Assembly (NCBI GenBank): GCA_029981855.1
Contig: JARRCS010000009.1
Coordinates: 1 to 64,000 of the forward strand
DNA length: 64,000 nt
DNA from: Halanaerobiales bacterium
GTDB taxonomy: Bacteria; Bacillota; Halanaerobiia; Halanaerobiales; DTU029
Reading direction: 5' to 3'
Each line of letters opens with the position of its first letter. Positions within the stretch are counted from its first letter, which is position 1. Shown in pieces: positions 17,323 to 25,408 of this stretch. Both the position numbers and the translations under genes were made by a program. The notes beneath the pieces are model-generated. The model saw only the letters and a list, made by a program, of their open reading frames with translations. It was not told the origin of the DNA and made no database searches.

Positions 17323-18711
17323 CTAATCAGTAAGCTCCTCTATCTTACCCTGGATTAGCTTTTCTATACTACCCTTTAATTCCACAATCCGCCAACATCC
17401 TTCGACATTTCCCAGCTTAATGATATCAGTCATTTTCATCTCCTGCTTTTCTTCAGGGGCATTAAGATAAAAGATATATTCGGCCTGAAAGATCGGCTGC
17501 GGCTTATCCTCGAGTAGAGTGATCTTTAGCTCCTTTATTCCGAATAGGCTTTCAGCAGCATCCTTATCTGGCGAATAGGCGGATTGCATCTTCTCTATCA
17601 CATGGGTTTCCGTGACCATCCTCTCCAGCCTTTTTAGGTCGAGAATGGTAGTATCACCCAGTAAAACGACATCCTTCTGATCTATTGCCCGGTAAAACAG
17701 CTCTACCACCTGCAAGGGAGTAGTATCTTCCGTTACCTCCGACGGTGTTCCCCCCATCAGTGTTAACAGAACTATTAAGACCACTGCCAGCAGGGAACTG
17801 GCCAGCACCTTCCACCTCTTCCGCAGGAAGGACCTGAGCCCCTTTTTCCGTCTGCTGGCTTTAATAACCTTACCGGCTTTAGCCGCAAATTTTTCCTCCT
17901 CTTCCTTACTGGCTTTAAGTAATTCCTTGTCTTTTAACTTCTTTAATTTTTTTAGAAAATCATTCCAGCTTTGGGGGCGTTCTTCTCTCTCCCTGGCTAT
18001 TAAGCCTATGATAAATTTGTTTAGAGCCGGTGAAATCTTGTGATTAAGATAAGCGGGTTCTACCGGCCGGGAATGCATAATCTCATCAATCAGGTCTGCC
18101 TTTTCACCGTCGGTAAAGGGCGGCTTACCTGTAAGTAGATAATAGAAGATAATACCCAAGGAGTAAATTCTACCCCGCTCATCCCATTTCCTCTTCTGGA
18201 AGATCTCTACAGGTAGGAAGAGTTCTTCAGGAAGAAACCCGGTAGACTCCCCTCTATATTGTTCTATCAGCCCGGTAACCCCGGGGTCAGCCAGCCTGAT
18301 CATCCCGCTTTTATCAACCCATAGTGTTCTTAAGTTAAAGCCGGGCCAGTTAAGCTTCTGCTCCTCCGCCTCTCTGGCAATCTCCCCTATTGTTAACACC
18401 CAGTCTACAATTCTCTCCAGAGGTGGTTGCTCCTGCTGAAGATAGACCATCAATGGAGTCAAAAGCTGATCATCTTCCCTGAGCAGGCAGTAGTCTCCAC
18501 CAACCTGTTCGATCCCGAGGTAATTAATATAGGCCGGATGGTTAATCCTTTGCTCCTTAATTCTTTTTTCTAGCTGCTTAATTACATCAAGTATTACCCG
18601 GGAGCGCGGTTTTTTGGTGACAAAAATGGCTTCGGCCAGATACCTTTTATCTGCTTCCTCTAAACGATAAAACCTCATTCCCCAGGCTTCTTTTTTCTCC
18701 TTAATCTGCAC
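17323..18711 (-). CDS. Membrane-anchored Ser/Thr kinase-like protein, probable pseudokinase
   Basis: Cytoplasmic kinase-like domain (about residues 10-255), one membrane helix (LLAVVLIVLLTLM, about 305-317) and an outside domain of some 145 residues resembling an NTF2-like fold (VVELFYRAIDQKDV). The C-lobe is recognisable (RGRIYSLGIIFYYLLTGKPPF). The catalytic loop, however, reads LNWPGFNLRTL, without the HRD aspartate, the DFG site reads DPG, and no glycine-rich loop is evident. Catalysis is therefore doubtful. I chose the GTG at 18711, 9 bases after AAGGAGG; the open frame extends to 18777. It stands alone between CPA2 and pgi. Confidence 0.7.
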   Translation of the reverse strand: MQIKEKKEAWGMRFYRLEEADKRYLAEAIFVTKKPRSRVILDVIKQLEKRIKEQRINHPAYINYLGIEQVGGDYCLLREDDQLLTPLMVYLQQEQPPLERIVDWVLTIGEIAREAEEQKLNWPGFNLRTLWVDKSGMIRLADPGVTGLIEQYRGESTGFLPEELFLPVEIFQKRKWDERGRIYSLGIIFYYLLTGKPPFTDGEKADLIDEIMHSRPVEPAYLNHKISPALNKFIIGLIAREREERPQSWNDFLKKLKKLKDKELLKASKEEEEKFAAKAGKVIKASRRKKGLRSFLRKRWKVLASSLLAVVLIVLLTLMGGTPSEVTEDTTPLQVVELFYRAIDQKDVVLLGDTTILDLKRLERMVTETHVIEKMQSAYSPDKDAAESLFGIKELKITLLEDKPQPIFQAEYIFYLNAPEEKQEMKMTDIIKLGNVEGCWRIVELKGSIEKLIQGKIEELTD

Positions 18712-18793
18712 CGAGCCCACCCTCCTTAGTGAAAATGAATCACACAAGAAAAAAATTTTATTTGCGTAAATCATCATTGTACAATATATGTTA

Positions 18794-18846
18794 TACTATC
18801 GTTCGGAAATAACTGCAACTTTCAAAAAGAAAATTCTTATAGTATT
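18794..18846 (+). repeat. Dispersed intergenic repeat, copy H (internally deleted)
   Basis: ACTATCGTTCGG, AACTGCAA and the end block CAAAAAGAAAATTCTTATAGTAT match both ends of the family with the middle missing. It lies upstream of the kinase-like gene. Confidence 0.6.
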
Positions 18847-18906
18847 AAATAACATTACAATTAATATTATATCATTTAAATACAGATAATTAAACCAGAA
18901 AGAAGA

Positions 18907-18937
18907 CGAAAAAAATCCCCCACCCATTACAGGTAAG
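18907..18937 (-). terminator. pgi terminator
   Basis: On the minus strand an imperfect stem of CCCCTTACC with GGGTGGGGG is followed by ATTTTTTTC, just after the pgi stop. Confidence 0.7.
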
Positions 18938-18952
18938 GGGACAGTTAGCTAT

Positions 18953-20380
18953 CTATATAATTAGATTCTGATCCTTTTCCGGCCTGCTAAAATACTCTTC
19001 CCTCTTATCGGCATAGCCCTTCCTACCCAGGACACCGTAGGTATAATGTTTGCCCAGTTCAACCCCGGGCTGGTTAAAGGCATTGATATTAAAGAGCTCA
19101 CCAACAAGGGCAGTCTGCAGTTCTAACATATATAACAGCTGACCCATGGTAAACTCATTAACCTCGGGTAGGGTAATTGTTGCATTTAAGCGTCCCCTCT
19201 TTGTCAGGGCCAGCTCAGTAGCATTCTTCTCCGTCTGAATCAATTCATTTAGGGTATGGCCACCGAGGTAGGAAACACCCTCAATATCTTCATATAGCTT
19301 GGGGATTTTAACCTCTACCCCGTAGTTTTCCACCTCCAGAAAGGTAATTACCTTATCAAAGGGGCCTTCCATATAGAGCTGAGCCTGGGAATGCTGATCA
19401 GTGGTCCCTAAAGCCTTAATCGGGGTCGGCCCCACATTGACGATATTTCCCTCCCTGTCAACCTCCTTACCCAGGGACTCGGCCCAGAGCTGCCTGTACC
19501 AGTCAGCCACATCCTTCAAAGCGTGAGCATAAGGCATCATTACTGAAAGTGTTTTCCCCTTTTGATAGGCCAGGTACTGTAAGACCCCGTTAAGATAGGC
19601 GGGATTCTGCCAGAGATCTTCCGTCCGGCACCGCTCAGCCATCGAGGCAGCACCGGCCAGTAGTTCATCTATATCTATTCCGCATACAGCTGCAGATAGC
19701 AGCCCTACCGGAGTCAGAACGGAGAACCGGCCCCCGACATCCTCCGGAATGTAGAAGGTTTTAAATCTTTCCCTTCTGGCAATCTCGATCAAGTACCCGG
19801 AGTCCTTACTGGTAGTGGCGATAAAATGGTCGGCCACCTTGTCTTCACCGAGCTCCCTGGCCACAGCCTGCCGGGTAATCAAAAACTGGCTCATGGTCTC
19901 TGCCGTTCCGCCTGACTTGGTTATAACATTAAAGACCGTTTTCTCCAGGTCAAGGAGATCCAGCAGGCTCTGGAAACGGACCGGGTCCACATTATCGGGT
20001 ACAAATAAGCGCGGATAACCATCCCTCATCTCTTCAGCATAATTATAATAGGGATCATTGAGTGCGGTCTGCAAGGCAATATTACCCAGGGCAGAGCCAC
20101 CGATACCGAGGACAACAAAATTCTCAATCTTACCCGCTAACTCCCCGGCCAGCTCCTTAATCTCTTTAACTACCTCCGCCTGCTCGAAGGGTAGTTTCAT
20201 GAAACCCAGGTCGGCCTCTTCCATATTCTTGTGGGCCTGACTGACCCTCTGCTGCAGCTTATCAACCTCCTCCCTGGTTAACCCCTGCTCTTCTCCAACC
20301 TTATCGGTAAACATATTATTAACATCCAATCTAATTCTCATCTCATTTACCCAGTCCTGATCATTAAATCTTTTAGTCAT
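18953..20380 (-). CDS. pgi: Glucose-6-phosphate isomerase
   Basis: Interconverts glucose 6-phosphate and fructose 6-phosphate. The first SIS domain carries VLGIGGSALGN and the signature NVITKSGGTAETM. The second half has QLWAESLGKE and the C-terminal EFTMGQLLYMLELQTALVGEL with the active-site region around LGKHYTYG. 475 residues fits the Firmicute form. Start ATG at 20380 with AAAGGGGG upstream. It is monocistronic with its own terminator. It links with the glucan phosphorylase and ROK kinase at the far end of the window through glucose metabolism. Confidence 0.96.
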   Translation of the reverse strand: MTKRFNDQDWVNEMRIRLDVNNMFTDKVGEEQGLTREEVDKLQQRVSQAHKNMEEADLGFMKLPFEQAEVVKEIKELAGELAGKIENFVVLGIGGSALGNIALQTALNDPYYNYAEEMRDGYPRLFVPDNVDPVRFQSLLDLLDLEKTVFNVITKSGGTAETMSQFLITRQAVARELGEDKVADHFIATTSKDSGYLIEIARRERFKTFYIPEDVGGRFSVLTPVGLLSAAVCGIDIDELLAGAASMAERCRTEDLWQNPAYLNGVLQYLAYQKGKTLSVMMPYAHALKDVADWYRQLWAESLGKEVDREGNIVNVGPTPIKALGTTDQHSQAQLYMEGPFDKVITFLEVENYGVEVKIPKLYEDIEGVSYLGGHTLNELIQTEKNATELALTKRGRLNATITLPEVNEFTMGQLLYMLELQTALVGELFNINAFNQPGVELGKHYTYGVLGRKGYADKREEYFSRPEKDQNLII

Positions 20381-20494
20381 CTTAAAACCCCCTTTGGAAA
20401 TAATTTAACCCATACCGGATATTTATATTTATGTACCTAACAAATCTTTTCTCTAACAGTATATATTTTATGGTAAGTATTTGCAAGTTAAATA

Positions 20495-20646
20495 TTAATT
20501 AATGCCTTACTATCGTTCGGCAACTTTATTTTACTTTAAAACAACTGCAAATAGATGTTGGAGAGATGTTTAGAAATTTTTGTAAATGAGCCTTAGTGAA
20601 TCGAAGTTAAAAATCAGGCCGAACCAATTTCCTATAGTATTTAAAT
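20495..20646 (+). repeat. Dispersed intergenic repeat, copy C
   Basis: Left block TTACTATCGTTCGGCAACTT and left arm AACTGCAAATAGATGTT (20543-20559) are nearly identical to copy B, followed by GGAGAGATGTTT. The right arm has diverged (GTGAATCGAAGTTAAAAAT) but the end block CAATTTCCTATAGTATTTA is kept. Confidence 0.8.
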
Positions 20647-20678
20647 TCACGCCTGATAGCATTCATTCCCTATAATTC

Positions 20679-20713
20679 AAAAAGGCAGCAGGAGATTAAA
20701 ATCTCCTACTGCC
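20679..20713 (-). terminator. Spore protein gene terminator
   Basis: On the minus strand GGCAGTAGGAGAT and ATCTCCTGCTGCC form a 13-bp stem (one G-T pair) followed by TTTTTG. It overlaps the stop codon of the spore protein gene. Confidence 0.92.
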
Positions 20714-20879
20714 ATTGATTCCGGGCCATCATTTCTTCGGCCTTGGCAATAGCTGCCCTGACCAGTGACCCGGCTTCACGGGTGGTTATATTGCCCCAGT
20801 CACCATCCTTGACCTTGTGAGCGAAACCCAACTCTTCGGCCAGCTGGTATTTGGTTCTTTCTGACATCAAACGTGCCAT
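20706..20879 (-). CDS. Alpha/beta-type small acid-soluble spore protein
   Basis: 57-residue DNA-binding protein that coats and protects the chromosome in dormant spores. It begins MARLMSERTKYQLAEELGF, then KVKDGDWGNITTREAGSLV, and ends in a helix KAEEMMARNQWQ. The pattern LAEELG followed by GDWG-TTREAG is the clostridial alpha/beta SASP signature, and the Glu-Leu-Gly segment is where the germination protease cuts in this family. GGAGGTGGAG lies 9 bases before the ATG. It is monocistronic, with a strong terminator overlapping its stop. SigG control is expected from the family; I did not identify the promoter. The gene implies an endospore-forming host. Confidence 0.88.
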   Translation of the reverse strand: MARLMSERTKYQLAEELGFAHKVKDGDWGNITTREAGSLVRAAIAKAEEMMARNQWQ

Positions 20880-20945
20880 TTATAAGGGCTCCACCTCCAG
20901 TAATAGTTTTACCTCAATTATGCTAAATTACCCGGGTAAAAAATA

Positions 20946-20988
20946 ACAAAAAAATTAGGCCAATAGATAGCATTTTACTCTATTGGCC
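20946..20988 (-). terminator. Terminator of the lysine-fermentation (kam) operon
   Basis: On the minus strand GGCCAATAGA and TCTATTGGCC form a perfect 10-bp stem (20958-20967 with 20979-20988), followed by TAATTTTTTTG. It lies 80 bases after the last gene of the operon. Confidence 0.92.
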
Positions 20989-21067
20989 AATAATTTTAAT
21001 TTAAGAATAATCATCGCTTATCCTTGCCGAAACCTGCAGCCCCCGGATAAATTTATTCAGAACAGCT

Positions 21068-22318
21068 TTAATACTTCTCCTGTAAATACTCCAGGCTCTC
21101 TTTAATAGCATTAACAGTATAATCGAGATCATCCTCGGTATGGCGGTAACAGATATATCCATGGTGATAAGGTTGCATAAATACCCTCTGCCTGATCAGC
21201 TGGGCATAAAAATCCTCCCTTTTCTTTTTATAAATTTTCTGGGGATCCCTTTTAAAAGTTATATAAGGCATCGGTGGGATTCCGGAAACTTCAGCCCCTA
21301 CATCATACCTTTCGGTTAGTTCCTTTATATCCTTCAGAAATTTTTCGCCTTTTTCCCAGATATCTTCCAGTACTTTTTCTTTTTCGATCATTTCTATTGT
21401 TTTCAGGGCAGCTACAAAGGCCAGACTGTTGGGGAAAAAAGTAGAGGAAACAAATACATTCTTTTCTGCCTCTTTCATAATTTCTGCCTTACCTACTACA
21501 GCACCGATGGGATAACCGTTAGCCATTGCTTTGCCAAAGAGGGCTAAATCCGGTGTAACATTATAATATTCCTGGGCTCCCCCCAAAGATACTCTAAATC
21601 CGGTCCTGATCTCATCAAAGATCAGAACACTCCCATACTTCCGGGCCAGTTTTTTTACACCTTCAAGAAAACCTGCTTTGGGGGTTTGAATTTTATTACC
21701 CAGAGGATGGCCTACCGGTGTCAGGATAATGGCGGCAGTCTCTTCCCCATGTTCTTCCATTAGTTTCTCCAGACTCTCTAAATTATTATATTCAAATTCA
21801 TAGACATCTTCGTAAAGTTTCTTGGGAATTCCCCCCTTAACTTCAACACACCAGTAATGCCAGCCGTGGTAGCCGCACCGCATGACCTTTGTTCTTCCCG
21901 TATAACTTCTGGCCAGACGAATAGCCAGGGTAGCTGCAGCGGAACCAGTTTTTAAAAATATTACCATCTCCGCACAGGGGATTATTTCAACCAGTTTTTC
22001 AGCTAACCTGTTCTGCACGGACTGAGTTAAAGAAAAGCAAAATCCCTTATCCCTGATCTGTTTAATCACTGCTTCATCTATTTTCTCTTCGCGGTAACCC
22101 AATAAAATTGGACCGTAGGCACATAAATAATCAATATACTCATTGCCATCAAGGTCAATTATTTTACAGCCTTTCCCCTCTTCAAAGTAGATTGGGTACT
22201 CCCCTTCGACAAAATTATAGGGTCTCCTTATTCCCAGGACAGCACCTGGAGTAAGTTTCTTCCCCTTCTCATATTCAAGCATACTCTTGGTTAGATTTAG
22301 TTTACTTGCACCTCCCAT
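21068..22318 (-). CDS. Class III aminotransferase, candidate 3-aminobutyryl-CoA aminotransferase
   Basis: PLP-dependent enzyme of the glutamate-1-semialdehyde/omega-transaminase type, 416 residues. The PLP aspartate lies in LIFDEIRTGFR and the Schiff-base lysine in LFGKAMANGYPIGA. As the last gene of the lysine operon, directly after kdd, it is a good candidate for the beta-transaminase (Kat) known from an alternative lysine pathway, which takes the amino group from 3-aminobutyryl-CoA and gives acetoacetyl-CoA. The same operon also encodes the ammonia-lyase Kal, so two routes may coexist. GSA aminomutase is less likely because no heme genes are near. AAAGGAG precedes the ATG. Specificity is inference. 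Confidence 0.7.
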   Translation of the reverse strand: MGGASKLNLTKSMLEYEKGKKLTPGAVLGIRRPYNFVEGEYPIYFEEGKGCKIIDLDGNEYIDYLCAYGPILLGYREEKIDEAVIKQIRDKGFCFSLTQSVQNRLAEKLVEIIPCAEMVIFLKTGSAAATLAIRLARSYTGRTKVMRCGYHGWHYWCVEVKGGIPKKLYEDVYEFEYNNLESLEKLMEEHGEETAAIILTPVGHPLGNKIQTPKAGFLEGVKKLARKYGSVLIFDEIRTGFRVSLGGAQEYYNVTPDLALFGKAMANGYPIGAVVGKAEIMKEAEKNVFVSSTFFPNSLAFVAALKTIEMIEKEKVLEDIWEKGEKFLKDIKELTERYDVGAEVSGIPPMPYITFKRDPQKIYKKKREDFYAQLIRQRVFMQPYHHGYICYRHTEDDLDYTVNAIKESLEYLQEKY

Positions 22319-22338
22319 TTTAACCTAACTCCTTTCTT

Positions 22339-23373
22339 CTAAGTATATAATCTTGTAAATATCTCTCGCAATTTTTCATTTTCCCGCAGTATTTCCAGGG
22401 AAATCTCAGCATGCCCCTTCATATAGCCATTACCGATAATCATCTCCACATCCTTGCCGACACCCTCTGCTCCCAGGGCCGCTTTAGTAAAACTAGTAGC
22501 CATACTAAAGAAATAAATCCTCCCCCCATCCCTGGTAGCCAGGATAGAGGCCATCTCGGTATCGGGGATATTGACATTATTAATAACGATATCGGCCAGC
22601 TCCCCGTTGGTTACCTCTTCAACCATCTCCAGGACCTCGAGCGGTCTGGTGGCATCACCCTGGATAACTACATCGGCAAGCCCCAGCTCCCTCGCCCTAT
22701 TGCAGCTGGCATCACTATGGCCCATAGCAATAACCTTACCGGTCACACCGGCCCGCTTTTTGGCCTCATGCAGGCAGAGGAGGCCTGATTTACCGCCTGC
22801 CCCGATGATCAGTACGGTATCCCCCGGTCTGACAAGCCTGGCCGTCTGGGCCGCGGCCCCCGCTACATCCAGTACTGCCAGAGCCAGGGTGTCTTCCATA
22901 TCCTCTGGTAGTTTGGCATAGATCCCGCTCTCAAAGAGGATCGCCTTACCATCAATATCTACCTGGTCGATCTCCTTCCGGACCTCCTTGATCCGGTCTA
23001 TCCTAAGTGGTGTCAGGGAAAGCGAAACCAGGCTAGCGATCCTGTCACCGACCTTAAGGTCACGGTCTTTCAGCGCCTCCCCGATCTCCTCCACCTTACC
23101 GATAAACATCCCACCCGAACCGGTTACCGGATTATGGTGTTTACCTCTCTCTTTAACGATCTCCAGCATCCGGTCCTTGATCTTCTCCACATCCCCGCCG
23201 GCCTCTTCCTTAATCTGGGTAAAGCTGGCAGAATCGATATTCAGGGTCTGAACATCGACCAGGATCTCATTATCATAGATCTCCATCGTATTATCGATCT
23301 TCCAGGCCGGCTGTGGCAATACCCCTTCCGGCTCAATTACCCGGTGAACCCCGTATTTATCTCCCTTTTTCAT
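22339..23373 (-). CDS. kdd: L-erythro-3,5-diaminohexanoate dehydrogenase
   Basis: Oxidatively deaminates 3,5-diaminohexanoate to 3-keto-5-aminohexanoate, passing electrons to NAD(P), the step before Kce in lysine fermentation. The 344-residue protein starts KYGVHRVIEPEGVLPQPAWK, characteristic of Kdd. It carries a medium-chain-dehydrogenase-like Rossmann motif LIIGAGGKSGLLCL (about residues 189-202) and ends in a segment found only in this family. It lies between kce and the aminotransferase with short spacers. A broken second copy of part of this gene lies at 41797-42003. Confidence 0.93.
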   Translation of the reverse strand: MKKGDKYGVHRVIEPEGVLPQPAWKIDNTMEIYDNEILVDVQTLNIDSASFTQIKEEAGGDVEKIKDRMLEIVKERGKHHNPVTGSGGMFIGKVEEIGEALKDRDLKVGDRIASLVSLSLTPLRIDRIKEVRKEIDQVDIDGKAILFESGIYAKLPEDMEDTLALAVLDVAGAAAQTARLVRPGDTVLIIGAGGKSGLLCLHEAKKRAGVTGKVIAMGHSDASCNRARELGLADVVIQGDATRPLEVLEMVEEVTNGELADIVINNVNIPDTEMASILATRDGGRIYFFSMATSFTKAALGAEGVGKDVEMIIGNGYMKGHAEISLEILRENEKLREIFTRLYT

Positions 23374-23409
23374 CTAATCACATCCTTTCTATATTTCATA
23401 TCCAGAAAA

Positions 23410-24237
23410 TTATACATAAAACTTCCATGACAACCCCAGAATTCGCCTGGCTTCATCGGGGGTGGCAATCTCCCGGCCAAGCTCCCCGGCCAGCCGGACA
23501 ATTCTGGCTACCAGCTGGGCATTGCTCTCAGCCAGCACTCCCCTGGTATAGTAGATATTATCCTCAAACCCTACCCGAACATGCCCCCCCATTAAAATGG
23601 CATGGGTGGCCATCGGTAACTGGTGTCTCCCGATACCGGCAACGGTCCAGGTAGCCTCCGGTGGTAATAACTCAACCATAAATAAGAGATTTTTGATTGA
23701 CGCTTTAATGGCTCCGGGGACCCCCAGGACCAGATCAAAGTGCAGGTGTCCTTCCAGGAGGCCCTCCTTTTTAAGCTGCAGAGCATTATAGATATGGCCA
23801 GGCTCAAAACACTCCAGTTCCGGTAGGATATTGTATTTCTGCATCTCCCGGGCAAAGTTCCGCATCAGGGGAAGATCATTGACAAAAATCTCATCACCGA
23901 AATTGACGGTCCCGCAATCAAGGGTTGCCATTTCCGGTTTAAGGTAAACAGGCTGTATCCTCTCCTGCCAGGACATCCCTGCTGCTCCCCCGGTTGAGGG
24001 CTGGATAATTGCCGTTACTCCCTTTTCCTTCATCCTGTCTATAACTTCAGCAAAAACTTCTTTACTCTGGGTCGGTTTTCCCTCCTGATCCCGGACATGG
24101 AGGTGGATAATTGCTGCCCCTGCCCTTTCTGCTTCCAGGGCCGCCTCAGCCAGTTCTTCGGGAGTCACAGGGAGGTTGGGATTATCTTCTTTGGTTACTT
24201 CCGCACCGCAGATGGCTGCGGTAATTATTACCTTCTC
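23410..24237 (-). CDS. kce: 3-keto-5-aminohexanoate cleavage enzyme
   Basis: Zinc-dependent BKACE-family (DUF849) TIM barrel: 3-keto-5-aminohexanoate plus acetyl-CoA gives 3-aminobutyryl-CoA plus acetoacetate. It begins MEKVIITAAICGAEVTK. Metal-binding HLHVRD follows, then later PELECFEPGH and the HAILMGGHVRVGFEDN region, all typical of Kce. The ATG at 24237 is set by GGAGGTGA five bases upstream; the longer frame to 24300 would overlap Kal by 56 bases. The ribosome site contains the stop codon of kal, so the two are tightly coupled. Confidence 0.95.
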   Translation of the reverse strand, partial: EKVIITAAICGAEVTKEDNPNLPVTPEELAEAALEAERAGAAIIHLHVRDQEGKPTQSKEVFAEVIDRMKEKGVTAIIQPSTGGAAGMSWQERIQPVYLKPEMATLDCGTVNFGDEIFVNDLPLMRNFAREMQKYNILPELECFEPGHIYNALQLKKEGLLEGHLHFDLVLGVPGAIKASIKNLLFMVELLPPEATWTVAGIGRHQLPMATHAILMGGHVRVGFEDNIYYTRGVLAESNAQLVARIVRLAGELGREIATPDEARRILGLSWKFYV

Positions 24238-24244
24238 CATCCAA

Positions 24245-24631
24245 TCACCTCCGCTGTCTTTCTTTCGGTACCACACAGGTTCCGCTGGCCCGGCAGACAA
24301 CTATCGGTTCCTCCAGGACATCGGCTGAAGACTTAAACGGGCCATCAATTGCAGCAGTTATCACCTTTTTAGCAACAAATTCCATCCGCCGCGAGGTATT
24401 CCCTACCTTTACAATCTTACCGGTAGCCTCAATGTAATCCCCTACATAGACCGGAGCGGTAAATTCGACGTTATCATAAGCGGCAAACAGTCCTTCATCT
24501 CCATCATGTCTGATTAATAACTCGGTGGCGATATCACCAAAGATCTCCAGCATCTTTGCTCCATCGATTAAATCTCCGGCATAATGAGATTCATGGGAAC
24601 TCATCCTAACCCTGATCATTACCTCTTCCAT
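24245..24631 (-). CDS. kal: 3-aminobutyryl-CoA ammonia-lyase
   Basis: Hotdog-fold enzyme of 128 residues that removes ammonia from L-3-aminobutyryl-CoA to give crotonyl-CoA. [20 protein letters not shown], the [16 protein letters not shown] stretch and [14 protein letters not shown] match the Kal family closely. GGAGGTG stands 8 bases before the ATG. It sits between kamE and kce in the order seen in other lysine fermenters. Its crotonyl-CoA product can pass to the Crt/Hbd operon at 36.8-38.5 kb. Confidence 0.92.
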   Translation of the reverse strand: MEEVMIRVRMSSHESHYAGDLIDGAKMLEIFGDIATELLIRHDGDEGLFAAYDNVEFTAPVYVGDYIEATGKIVKVGNTSRRMEFVAKKVITAAIDGPFKSSADVLEEPIVVCRASGTCVVPKERQRR

Positions 24632-24661
24632 TTGAGTACACCTCCACCTATGGATATTTAA

Positions 24662-25408
24662 TTAAATCATTTTCCTTTTTACCAGAGTCTGGACAATATA
24701 AGAAGCTACATCCGGTGGTATCGTCCCTGGTCCAAAACCGGCATCAAAACCAAGTTCAAGAGCAAGCTCATGGGTGATACGCGGTCCTCCAACAATCAAT
24801 AAAAACCTCTCCCTCAATCCTTCTGCTTCCAGGAGTTCGACCAGTTCCGTTAAATTCTTGATATGAATCTCTTTCTGGGTTACCACCTGGGAAACCAGGA
24901 TGGCGTCAGCATTAACTTCAACGGCTTTTTTGATTAACTCCTCATTGGGAACCTGACTCCCCAGATTGTAGGCATTTATTTCCGGATAGCGCTCCAGCCC
25001 ATATTCACCGGCATAGCCCTTCATGTTCATAATAGCATCAAGACCTACAGTATGGGCATCAGAACCGGTACAGGCTCCTACCACTGTAACCTTTCTACCT
25101 ATCTTCTCTCTGATATATTCATTAATTTCATAATAGGACATGGTCCTGGTCTCTACCCGGGCTACCTTTATTTTGCTAACATCAACACTGTGCCTCAGCT
25201 TGCCGTAAAGGATAAAGAAGGAAAAACCCTCACCGAGTTCCTTCATTTCGACCACATCGACCTCTTCCAGGCCCATTTTGTTTGCCAGCCTCCGGGCAGC
25301 TTCCCGGGCCTCCGGGCTGGCATCAAGAGGAAGGGTAAAACTGAGCTGTACCTTACCATCGTTCAAAGTATCACCATAGGGTTTAACAAGCATTGTGTTT
25401 TCTCCCAT
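24662..25408 (-). CDS. kamE: Lysine 5,6-aminomutase beta subunit KamE
   Basis: B12-binding subunit of the adenosylcobalamin- and PLP-dependent aminomutase that moves the terminal amino group of D-lysine or L-beta-lysine. The base-off cobalamin motif D-x-H-x-x-G appears as GSDAHTVG. The second half has a Rossmann-like B12-binding fold ending LGFDAGFGPGTIPPDVA. The ATG at 25408 overlaps the kamD stop (TGATG). A second ATG at 25393 has the better-placed GGGAG. The lysine that forms the PLP link should lie in this subunit; I did not assign it. Confidence 0.95.
   Translation of the reverse strand: MGENTMLVKPYGDTLNDGKVQLSFTLPLDASPEAREAARRLANKMGLEEVDVVEMKELGEGFSFFILYGKLRHSVDVSKIKVARVETRTMSYYEINEYIREKIGRKVTVVGACTGSDAHTVGLDAIMNMKGYAGEYGLERYPEINAYNLGSQVPNEELIKKAVEVNADAILVSQVVTQKEIHIKNLTELVELLEAEGLRERFLLIVGGPRITHELALELGFDAGFGPGTIPPDVASYIVQTLVKRKMI

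Noticed and set aside
21068-22318. hemL (glutamate-1-semialdehyde aminomutase)
   Set aside because: It is the last gene of the lysine operon, with no tetrapyrrole genes nearby; a beta-transaminase role fits better.
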